In this document: in pieces, positions 53,646 through 64,000 of the stretch | Layout: each line of letters begins with the position of its first letter | Numbering within the stretch: position 1 is the stretch's first letter | Origin: an uncultured Collinsella sp. | GTDB taxonomy: Bacteria; Actinomycetota; Coriobacteriia; Coriobacteriales; Coriobacteriaceae | DNA length: 64,000 nt | Reading direction: 5' to 3' | NCBI GenBank assembly: GCA_900542155.1 | Contig: UQMD01000006.1 | Span: forward strand, 26,257 to 90,256 | Position numbers and translations under genes: made by a program | Notes under the pieces: generated by a model | Databases searched by the model: none | What the model saw: only the letters and a program-made list of their open reading frames with translations | What the model was told of the DNA's origin: nothing

Positions 53646-53677
53646 AAAGCCTCCGCAGGTTTCCCCGCGGAGGCTTT
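53646..53677 (-). terminator. Terminator of ftsH
   Basis: AAAGCCTCCGCAGG pairs with CCGCGGAGGCTTT; TTTTTCTT follows on the minus strand. Confidence 0.85.
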
Positions 53678-53688
53678 CGCTACAAGGA

Positions 53689-55827
53689 CTATTTGTCGGC
53701 GTCGGTGTTGCCGTCAGCGTTGACGGCATGGTCATCGCCGGCATCATCGGATGCGGCTTCGGCATCCTCCTGCATGGCCGCCTGCGCAAAGGCCGCAGCA
53801 TCAGCCGCCAGCTCCTCCTCGCTCATGCGAGGCAAGCGCTTCTTGGTCGGCATGCCGGCCGCCTTGGCATTGCGCTCCTCCTTGGCCGCCAGGATATCGC
53901 CCTCGCGCTCAAGGTAGGCATCCCACTCATTGCCGAGCAGGGCGTTCACGGCGTCGCCTTCGACGGTCTCGCGCTCAAGCAGCACCTTCGCCATCAGATC
54001 GAGCTGATCGCGACGGGCATCCAAAATCTCGACCGCACGGCGATGGGCTTCGCGCATGATGCGCTGAACCTCGATATCGATGCGGCGCGCCGTCTCCTCG
54101 GAGTAATCCTGGTGATCGGCGTAATCGCGACCAAGGAACACCTGATGCTGCGCCTCACCAAACACTTGCGTGCCCAGCTCCTCGCTCATGCCCAGGCGCG
54201 TGACCATCTCGCGCGCCATCTTAGTCGCGCGCTCCAGATCGTTGCTCGCGCCCGACGTGATGTCGTCGCACATGAGCTCCTCGGCAACGCGACCGCCCAA
54301 GAACACGGCGAGCTCGTCGAGCATCTCGTTCTTGGTCTTGAGGAAGTGATCCTCCTGCGGAAGCTGCAACGTGTAGCCCAGAGCCTGGCCGCGGCTGACA
54401 ATCGAAATCTTATGAACCGGATCGGAATGCTCCAAGATGTGGCCCACCAGGGCGTGACCGCTCTCGTGGTAAGCAATCGTGGTGCGCTCGGCTTCGGTCA
54501 TCACGCGGCCCTTGCGTTGCGGTCCGGCAATCACACGCTCCATCGACTCCTCGACCTCGTCCATCGAGATCACAGAACGATGACGGCGAGCGGCCAGCAG
54601 CGCAGACTCGTTGAGCAGCTTCGCCAAATCGGCACCAGTAAAGCCAACGGTCATCTGGGCGAGCTTCTCAAACTTAACGTCCTCGTCCATCGGCTTGTTC
54701 TCGGCATGCACGCGCAAGATCTGCTCGCGGCCCTTCACATCCGGACGGTCGACCGTAACCTGACGGTCAAAACGGCCGGGACGCAGCAATGCCGGATCCA
54801 GGATGTCAGGACGGTTGGTCGCAGCGATCAGGATGACCGACTCGCTTTCCTCAAAGCCGTCCATCTCGACCAGCAGCTGGTTGAGCGTCTGCTCGCGCTC
54901 GTCGTGACCGCCGCCCAAGCCAGCTCCGCGCTGACGTCCCACGGCGTCGATCTCGTCGATAAAGATGATCGACGGGGCCTGGGACTTGGCCTCCTTAAAG
55001 AGGTCACGCACGCGGCTGGCACCGACGCCCACGAACATCTCCACAAAGTCAGAGCCCGAGATGCTAAAGAACGGCACGCCCGCCTCGCCGGCAACGGCCT
55101 TGGCCAGCAGCGTCTTACCGGTACCCGGAGGGCCCACCAGCAACACGCCGCGGGGAATCTTGGCGCCCAGCTTGCGATAGCGATCCGGGTCGCTCAAGAA
55201 GTCACGGATCTCCTCGAGCTCCTCGACTGCCTCGTCCACGCCGGCAACGTCTTCAAACTTGACCTTTGGGCGTGTGGCCTCGTTGGTCTTGGCGTTGGTC
55301 TTGCCAAACTGCATGTTCCTGTTGTTGGCACCCATCATCTGGCGCATAAAGTAGAACATGATGGCAATCAGGGCAATCGTCGGAAGCACACTCATCGCCA
55401 AGTCGCCCCAAAAATCGGGATCGTTGGTGTTGACGATGTACTTGGTATCGGGGTGCTCCGCCATGAGCTCGGCAAGCGAATCGGAGCCGACATAGGTCGA
55501 GGAGAAGCTCTTGAGCTCGCTCGTATCGCCCTTGTCCTTCTTCGTCTTCCAGTAATGACCCGTCACGCTTCCGTCTTGAACCGTATAGGTCAAATCTTCG
55601 ACGCGGTCCTGCTTAATGGCGTTGACCATCTCGCTCGTCGCGAGCTTAACGGTATTGCTGGAATTGGCAAAGCCGGAGCCCATGTTAAAGAAGGCGTAGC
55701 CCAGAAGCGCGCAAGCCAAAATAAAATACAGCCAGCCCGTACGCGTGGGCTTCTTGCCTCCGGGCACCCCCGGGATCTTAGGCTCCCGGGGAGTCTGGGA
55801 ATTGTTATCGTTACGGTCGTCGGGCAT
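53689..55827 (-). CDS. ftsH: ATP-dependent zinc metalloprotease FtsH
   Basis: 712 residues. Two membrane helices (~33-49 and ~145-160) enclose an outer domain. The AAA domain has Walker A GPPGTGKT (232-239), Walker B IIFIDEID (287-294) and arginine fingers in RPGRFDR (349-355). The protease has HESGH (454-458). It degrades damaged membrane proteins and regulators as a hexamer. The acidic, Ala-rich C-terminal tail of ~60 residues is long. Its ATG lies one base after the hpt stop, in the conserved tilS-hpt-ftsH order. Confidence 0.97.
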   Translation of the reverse strand: MPDDRNDNNSQTPREPKIPGVPGGKKPTRTGWLYFILACALLGYAFFNMGSGFANSSNTVKLATSEMVNAIKQDRVEDLTYTVQDGSVTGHYWKTKKDKGDTSELKSFSSTYVGSDSLAELMAEHPDTKYIVNTNDPDFWGDLAMSVLPTIALIAIMFYFMRQMMGANNRNMQFGKTNAKTNEATRPKVKFEDVAGVDEAVEELEEIRDFLSDPDRYRKLGAKIPRGVLLVGPPGTGKTLLAKAVAGEAGVPFFSISGSDFVEMFVGVGASRVRDLFKEAKSQAPSIIFIDEIDAVGRQRGAGLGGGHDEREQTLNQLLVEMDGFEESESVILIAATNRPDILDPALLRPGRFDRQVTVDRPDVKGREQILRVHAENKPMDEDVKFEKLAQMTVGFTGADLAKLLNESALLAARRHRSVISMDEVEESMERVIAGPQRKGRVMTEAERTTIAYHESGHALVGHILEHSDPVHKISIVSRGQALGYTLQLPQEDHFLKTKNEMLDELAVFLGGRVAEELMCDDITSGASNDLERATKMAREMVTRLGMSEELGTQVFGEAQHQVFLGRDYADHQDYSEETARRIDIEVQRIMREAHRRAVEILDARRDQLDLMAKVLLERETVEGDAVNALLGNEWDAYLEREGDILAAKEERNAKAAGMPTKKRLPRMSEEELAADAAAFAQAAMQEDAEAASDDAGDDHAVNADGNTDADK

Positions 55828-55828
55828 C

Positions 55829-56377
55829 TTACGAATAAACCTCCGGTTTCAAAATGCCCAGATACGGAAGGTTGCGATAGCGCTCGGCATAGTCGAGGCC
55901 GTAGCCCACCACAAAGGCATCGGGGCAATGGGTTCCAACATACTTGGGCGTGATGGCCGAGACGCGGTCCTCAACGTCCTTCCACAGGAAGGCGGCGACC
56001 TCCAGAGAAGCGGGCTTGCGGCTCTCGAGGTTCTTCATCAGATACTTGAGCGTCAGGCCCGAGTCCAGAATGTCCTCGACGATCAGCACGTCGCGACCGC
56101 GGATGTCGATATCCAGGTCCTTAATGATACGCACGATACCCGAGGACTTCACACCGTCGCCGTAGCTCGAAACAGCCATGAAATCGATGTTGGTCGGTAG
56201 CTCGATCTTACGCATCAGGTCGCCCATAAAGACCACGGCGCCGCGCAGGACCGCAATCAGCACCAGATCCTTACCCGCGTAGTCGCGAGTAATCTGCTCG
56301 CCTAGGCGAGAGACGATACCGTCGATATCCTCCTGCGTGAACAGAACCTTCTCGATATCCGGATGTTGAGAAGCCAT
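55829..56377 (-). CDS. hpt: Hypoxanthine phosphoribosyltransferase
   Basis: 182 residues, start ATG 56377 after AAAGGGTTG. The PRPP-binding motif VLIVEDILDSGLTL (~98-111) and the early LIAVLRGAVVFMGDL are diagnostic. It converts hypoxanthine or guanine and PRPP to IMP or GMP in purine salvage. It lies between tilS and ftsH, an arrangement conserved in many Gram-positive bacteria. The 147-base gap to tilS contains no obvious promoter. Confidence 0.96.
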   Translation of the reverse strand: MASQHPDIEKVLFTQEDIDGIVSRLGEQITRDYAGKDLVLIAVLRGAVVFMGDLMRKIELPTNIDFMAVSSYGDGVKSSGIVRIIKDLDIDIRGRDVLIVEDILDSGLTLKYLMKNLESRKPASLEVAAFLWKDVEDRVSAITPKYVGTHCPDAFVVGYGLDYAERYRNLPYLGILKPEVYS

Positions 56378-56524
56378 GACAACCCTTTCTTGTGCTTATC
56401 GCCCACACACCGCCGTATGGACGCGAACTACACATTCTAGCAGCGCACGGGGTAAATTTACCAGCCCGTGCGCCATCAGCGCGGGAATACCGTCAACGTC
56501 GCACAGAATAGCAGGCGCGAAGCG

Positions 56525-58066
56525 CTATTCCGCATCGACCACGCGGAGCAGATATGCCACGCGCGTTGCGGCCGTGCACTTAAAACGCTCGTCCGCGCGA
56601 ACGCCCGCGACCCATACTACGGCACCCCCCGGAGCCGTTCTTACCACGGGTACGCCAGAGCGGTCTGAAACAGGAATGCGCGCCTCGTTCAACAGGTCTG
56701 ACACTTTCTTGCTTCGGCCGTTCATCCCCAACGGGCACATCACGTCTCCCGGCACAGGGCTATCCACCCACAGGCGCGCCGATCGTGCCTCGGTGGGAAT
56801 CTCCCCGCGCGAGCCGGCTAACATCCGCTCGCCATCGCAGTCGGCAAACCCCAGGACCGCCGCATCCACCAAGGCCGCAACCTTTCCGGCAGCAGCAAGC
56901 TCGCGGGCACGGTGCACGATATCGCACCCCGGCTCCACAGCCATCGGCTCCGCTGTCAGCATATGCCCCGCCCCCAGCGGCAGACGACCGGGAACGGAGA
57001 TCCAATCGGCCACTAAACCCTCGCGCGCCGCCGGAGCCTTGAATGACAGCATGCCAAACTCCACGCGCGCATCGATTCCCGCCGGCAGCGTGACCGAACC
57101 CGAGCCTTCGGCGACACAGGCGAGCACGCGCTCCACATGCCGCATCTCCGGGCGAGCGTCGGGGTCGATACGCTTAATTGCCAGTCGCACCATGCGCCGA
57201 GCAATCACCACCTCGGCCGCGGCCAGTCGGCGAGCGTCAAGAACCAGTGCACCCGCCGCCTCCTTACGCAGGCAGCTTCGAAACGCCTGTGCGGAAAGCT
57301 GGGAAAGAAAGGCGTCCTCATCGCCCAAGATCTCGCAGGCGGCGCCAATCGTCTTACAGACACTCGCGTTGCGCTGCGCCACCACCGGCATCACTCGATG
57401 GCGCACATAGTTACGCAAGTATGACACGTCCTCGTTGCTCTCGTCCTCTCGCCACGGCTGACCATGCACCTGCAAATAGCCCACGAGCTCATCATGAGTC
57501 AGGTCGAGCAGGGGACGCACCACGATATTCCTCCGGCGAGGAATGCTCGATAGGCCAGCGGGCCCCGAACCCTTAATCGCGTTCATCAAAAACGTTTCCG
57601 CGCGATCCGAAGACGTGTGCGCAGTGCAGATACGAGCCGCCGTTCGCGGTGCCCCCGTCTGGACGCAGAGCTCGCGAACATACCTCCGCGCCGCGGCATA
57701 GCGCACCTCGCGGGCGGCCGCCTCGATATTGCCCGATTCATCATCAAAATAGGCATGCTCAACACACAGCGGCAAGCCATATTGTGCGCATAGGCCGCGC
57801 ACGAAGGCCTCGTCGCCATCGGATGCCTCGCCGCGCAGATGATGGTTCACATGCAGCACGTGTAGTCGCTCGCGCGCGATGGGGGCTACACCACGCCCAT
57901 CCAGAATATCCAACTTTGATGTGCATGCCATAAGGAGCAAAGCCGTCGAGTCCGCACCACCTGATACCATGAGCACTACGGGGGCAGCCGTCTGCCGCGT
58001 TGCCAGGGCCCTATCATCGGCCCACGATGCAGCATGGTGTCCATAATGCTGAGATACCGTTGGCAT
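56525..58066 (-). CDS. tilS: tRNA(Ile)-lysidine synthase
   Basis: 513 residues, start after AGAGGAGG. The PP-loop MVSGGADSTALL (~33-44) binds ATP. VNHHLRGEASDGDE, AHTSSDRAETFLMN and RPLLDLT are TilS-specific. It adds lysine to C34 of the AUA-decoding tRNA-Ile, changing both anticodon and charging. The C-terminal region is longer than in short TilS proteins and matches the substrate-binding C-terminal domain. First gene of tilS-hpt-ftsH, divergent from a WalJ-type hydrolase gene 48 bases away. Confidence 0.95.
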   Translation of the reverse strand: MPTVSQHYGHHAASWADDRALATRQTAAPVVLMVSGGADSTALLLMACTSKLDILDGRGVAPIARERLHVLHVNHHLRGEASDGDEAFVRGLCAQYGLPLCVEHAYFDDESGNIEAAAREVRYAAARRYVRELCVQTGAPRTAARICTAHTSSDRAETFLMNAIKGSGPAGLSSIPRRRNIVVRPLLDLTHDELVGYLQVHGQPWREDESNEDVSYLRNYVRHRVMPVVAQRNASVCKTIGAACEILGDEDAFLSQLSAQAFRSCLRKEAAGALVLDARRLAAAEVVIARRMVRLAIKRIDPDARPEMRHVERVLACVAEGSGSVTLPAGIDARVEFGMLSFKAPAAREGLVADWISVPGRLPLGAGHMLTAEPMAVEPGCDIVHRARELAAAGKVAALVDAAVLGFADCDGERMLAGSRGEIPTEARSARLWVDSPVPGDVMCPLGMNGRSKKVSDLLNEARIPVSDRSGVPVVRTAPGGAVVWVAGVRADERFKCTAATRVAYLLRVVDAE

Positions 58067-58114
58067 TTGCTTCCTCCTCTATTCGTTCGCACCCATTGTA
58101 TCCTTTGGAATATC

Positions 58115-58924
58115 ATGTCTCGTCTGCACCTTCATATCCTTGGCAGCGGCTCAAAAGGCAACTGCGCGCTCATCGAAGGCCCCCGAGGACTCATCATGAT
58201 TGACGACGGTCTTTCTCGCCGCGAGACATTAAGGCGCATGGCAGAACTGGGGCTCTCGGCAGACAACGTCTCGGCTCTTCTCATCACTCATGAGCACAGC
58301 GACCACATCAAAGGTCTCGATGTCTGGTGCAAGCACTGGCACGGCCCCCTCTATGCCAGCAGGGGCACACTTTCGAGCAAAGAAAATCTTTCGTATCTGT
58401 CTGTCGAGGAGTTCGATCCCGGTGACACCCTATCCATTGCCGGCATCCACGTGCAAACCTACTCAACATCACACGATGTCATCAATCCAGTCGGCTATCG
58501 ATTCGACGCCCTCGATGATTCCATCGGCTTTGCCACCGACACCGGAGAGCTATCAAGCCAAGCCATGAACGCCCTCAAAGATTGTCGAGTCCTCGCGCTC
58601 GAAAGCAACCACGATGTGACCATGCTGCGCGAGGGAGAATATCCCCGCTTTCTTCAGGAGCGCATCCTGTCTGCAAGGGGGCACCTCTCCAACGACCAAA
58701 CTGCCGAAGCCGCGCGCGAACTCGTTACAGATCGCACCGAACAGCTCATTGCCATGCATATCAGCCAAGATAACAATCGCCCGAGCCTTACCGTCAAAAG
58801 CTATGCCAAAGCTCTAGCCGCAACCCTAGATGACGAGCTCGGCAGCTCCGCCACCCTTCTCCAAGGATCGCGAAAACTCTCGATACGCCCCGCAAGCCAG
58901 CATCGGCCAGCAACCATTCAATAG
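58115..58924 (+). CDS. MBL-fold metallo-hydrolase (YycJ/WalJ family)
   Basis: 269 residues, starting MSRLHLHILGSGSKGNCALI. The metallo-beta-lactamase motif THEHSDH (~57-63), a second His in TSHDV, an Asp in FATDTG and a C-terminal HISQDNN give the metal ligands. WalJ-type proteins act near cell-wall control and DNA replication timing; this one has no WalRK neighbours, so only the fold is certain. The ribosome site is weak (TTTGGAA). It shares a very short divergent region with tilS. Confidence 0.88.
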   Translation: MSRLHLHILGSGSKGNCALIEGPRGLIMIDDGLSRRETLRRMAELGLSADNVSALLITHEHSDHIKGLDVWCKHWHGPLYASRGTLSSKENLSYLSVEEFDPGDTLSIAGIHVQTYSTSHDVINPVGYRFDALDDSIGFATDTGELSSQAMNALKDCRVLALESNHDVTMLREGEYPRFLQERILSARGHLSNDQTAEAARELVTDRTEQLIAMHISQDNNRPSLTVKSYAKALAATLDDELGSSATLLQGSRKLSIRPASQHRPATIQ

Positions 58925-58939
58925 ACTGTTCTAGACAGC

Positions 58940-58973
58940 AAAAGGGGCCGGGAATCGCTTCCCAGCCCCTTTT
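58940..58973. terminator. Bidirectional terminator between MBL and hsp20 genes
   Basis: AAAAGGGGC pairs with GCCCCTTTT around an inner GGGAA/TTCCC. Confidence 0.85.
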
Positions 58974-59006
58974 GTTGTCTTTTAATAGCACAGAACGCCA
59001 ACGAAG

Positions 59007-59438
59007 TTAGTCAATGGAGATCTTCGTAACGTTCTTCTTCTCGACGATCTTGGGAACCGTAACGGTAAGGATGCCGTCAGCGTACTTAGCCGAGAGGCCC
59101 TCGCTCGAAGCGTCCTTTAGATACACGCCACGCGTTGCGCTGTACGAACTGAACTCCTTCTGCAGGAAGTTCTTGCCCTCGTTCTCCTCGTCTTCCTCGA
59201 CATTCACGCTAATGGACAGACGGCCCTCGTTAAGCTCGACATCGATATCGTCCTTGGCGACGCCGGTCAGATAAGCCTTGACCTCATAGCCATCGCCCTT
59301 ATCCTCAACATCAACGGGGAACGCCTTAGAGGCAATAGAGCTGTTCGCCAGATCACTCATATCATCAAACAGATCGAACAACGAGCTTGCAGAGGGACGA
59401 ACGCCAAAAACCGAACGATAAGGAACCATGCTTGCCAT
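59007..59438 (-). CDS. Hsp20 / alpha-crystallin family small heat shock protein
   Basis: 143 residues, starting MASMVPYRSVFG after AAAGGAGTGG. The alpha-crystallin domain (~45-135) has AYLTGVAKDDIDVELNEGRL and the GVYLKDA...YADGILTVTVPK strands. It is an ATP-independent holdase that prevents aggregation. An IEKKxK-like C-terminal tail (IVEKKNVTKISID) is present. The 59439-59715 gap is AT-rich with repeated ACTTATAG/ACTTTATAG boxes that may form the promoter or operator. Confidence 0.93.
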   Translation of the reverse strand: MASMVPYRSVFGVRPSASSLFDLFDDMSDLANSSIASKAFPVDVEDKGDGYEVKAYLTGVAKDDIDVELNEGRLSISVNVEEDEENEGKNFLQKEFSSYSATRGVYLKDASSEGLSAKYADGILTVTVPKIVEKKNVTKISID

Positions 59439-59529
59439 GTTTACCACTCCTTTATAGGACTGCCGAGTCATCTTCTAGGTGACTGGGACTTCTTTTGACG
59501 TTCATATATATGCCCACCCGGTGCTCATA

Positions 59530-59580
59530 TATACACCGACTATAAAGTTTTTTAAGTCCAGTACTATAAGTATATCTAAG
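59530..59580 (-). promoter_or_regulatory. AT-rich promoter region of hsp20
   Basis: Two similar -10-like boxes (ACTTTATAGT and ACTTATAGTA on the minus strand) lie about 24 bases apart. No HrcA CIRCE or HspR HAIR consensus was recognised. Confidence 0.35.
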
Positions 59581-59715
59581 TGCATCCGACTAAGGTTTTA
59601 GGAAGGTTAAGGTTCTTTGAACCAGAGCTTAAATTACGAGTATGTCCACAGCTACAAATAACAAGGGGCTTACAATGAGCGCATACGCGTTGTTGGTAAC
59701 GAGCTAAAGGGCATC

Positions 59716-60183
59716 ATGGACGACCAAAACCAGAACAATATGTTTATGCCGACGCAGGGGGAAGAAACTTCCAAGCAGCCGTCACGGTTCCATCGCCCTC
59801 ACATCTCGCAAGAGCCCATTAATGATCCAGAGCCCGAGTATGTGACAAGAAATCGATATCGAACGCTGGAGGATGCCCAAACGGGGCGTAAGCATATGGG
59901 CGTCGCATCGGGCGATCCCGTATATCTGAAAGATGCGCCATTATCAAAAAACAGCGCAATCAATGACGATCCGACGAAAAAGCCCGTAACTCGGCATCGA
60001 AGAGGTCCTCGACCTAAGCAAACCTTAACGCATTCGGCTCGTTATCTCGAGACGCCAAAACAAGGGAAAACGATCTTCGTTTCATCAAGTAAACGACGTA
60101 GGCAGCATCGACTCCAATTCTTGCTTTTGATCATTATGGTCGTAGCAGTTGCCCTTGTGATTCGATGTATTGTCTTTAAATAA
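59716..60183 (+). CDS. Small tail-anchored membrane protein of unknown function
   Basis: 155 residues, starting MDDQNQNNMFMP with AAAGGGC upstream. It is charged and Pro-rich, with repeated KP/RHRR segments, and ends in one membrane helix (FLLLIIMVVAVALVIRCIVF). The basic RRRQHR just before the helix predicts a cytoplasmic N-terminus. No family is recognised. Its base composition is lower in GC than its neighbours. It is convergent with the rRNA operon. Confidence 0.75.
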   Translation: MDDQNQNNMFMPTQGEETSKQPSRFHRPHISQEPINDPEPEYVTRNRYRTLEDAQTGRKHMGVASGDPVYLKDAPLSKNSAINDDPTKKPVTRHRRGPRPKQTLTHSARYLETPKQGKTIFVSSSKRRRQHRLQFLLLIIMVVAVALVIRCIVFK

Positions 60184-60250
60184 AAGCTCATTACCCATAA
60201 GCCCAACCGGGTTACAGGTGAAATGCAACTACATTGTGATGTATTAACGC

Positions 60251-60282
60251 AAAAAAGGGGGAGGCCGCGAGGCCTCCCCCTT
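60251..60282 (-). terminator. Terminator of the rRNA operon
   Basis: AAGGGGGAGGCC pairs with GGCCTCCCCCTT around a four-base loop. TTTTTT follows on the minus strand, 30 bases beyond the 5S gene. Confidence 0.9.
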
Positions 60283-60314
60283 CTAAGTCCAATGACGGCT
60301 CGGTGCCGTCCACC

Positions 60315-60431
60315 GGTCAGCGGCGCCCTGGCCTCCCACGGGCTGGCCCCGCAGTACTCTCGGCGCGATGGGGCTTAGCTTCCGGGTTCGGAACGGGACC
60401 GGGCGTGCCCCCCATGCTCTGGCCGCTGACC
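60315..60431 (-). rRNA. rrf: 5S ribosomal RNA
   Basis: 117 bases on the minus strand. The ends GGTCAGCGG and CCGCTGACC pair, and the conserved CCGTTCCGAACCCGGAAG stretch of loop B-C is present. Last gene of the rRNA operon. Confidence 0.95.
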
Positions 60432-60571
60432 GGTGGGCGGCGCCCACCGTTACGGTGTCCTGGGTCTCATCTACGTGCCCTGGGGGCCGCATGGCGCATA
60501 GGAGGGGTGACTCGGGGGCATCCTCGTGCCCGGACCGCGCATGAGCGCGAAGTCCCGCGGGCCGCGAGGTG

Positions 60572-64000
<3,429 letters not shown>

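Overview
The window reads as a high-GC Gram-positive chromosome of the class Coriobacteriia, most likely a gut Collinsella or close relative. This is inferred from LPXTG-type surface proteins with Cna-B and FctA-like isopeptide domains, high GC3 codon use, the gene repertoire (split transketolase, LarE, heterodimeric ABC exporters) and an rRNA operon at the right edge. No database search was possible, so the genus is an inference.

Layout. 1-905: 3'-truncated ABC exporter on the minus strand. 1015-3640: a tandem duplication carrying two coiled-coil, LANTG-anchored surface proteins, each interrupted in the signal peptide at a seven-C tract. 3688-3959: a 32-bp perfect inverted repeat and the SRP RNA gene. 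4005-11507: a 2500-residue wall-anchored adhesin with a nine-G tract just after its start. 11805-24198: housekeeping and regulatory genes (a TadA-glycerate kinase fusion, tRNA-Ser, TetR, LemA, branched-chain aminotransferase, DedA, CysE, a MarR-controlled heterodimeric ABC exporter, nitroreductase). 24240-35222: a membrane protein, a degenerate sigma-54-type regulator beside a YeiH-like exporter, GntR, GlmS, LacI, a DUF4143 ATPase, a HAD phosphatase and LarE. 35223-35928: a repeat-dense gap with a gene remnant.

35929-43347 is a sugar catabolic locus. On the minus strand run PTS IIBC, a GatZ/KbaZ-like protein, an Fsa-type transaldolase, split transketolase and PTS IIA. A LacI regulator is divergent. 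The enzymes would feed a PTS-imported ketose or polyol phosphate into the pentose phosphate and triose pools; the substrate cannot be read from sequence.

43467-58924: a secreted nuclease, an EF-G-like GTPase, a polar amino acid ABC transporter, an RlmD-like methyltransferase, a PHP phosphoesterase, an aminotransferase, the classical tilS-hpt-ftsH cluster and a WalJ-type hydrolase. 59007-60183: Hsp20 and a small membrane protein. 60251-64000: an rRNA operon on the minus strand (5S, 23S, 3' end of 16S) with no tRNA in the 16S-23S spacer.

Three signals stand out beyond gene content. (i) Homopolymer tracts sit in the signal-peptide region of all three wall-anchored proteins, which suggests phase variation. 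(ii) Intergenic spaces hold many long, often perfect inverted repeats, plus a four-copy 50-bp repeat whose hairpin loop carries GGGACAG. (iii) A CTTTA-N6-TAAAG palindrome lies upstream of two amino acid genes, with a near match at a third.
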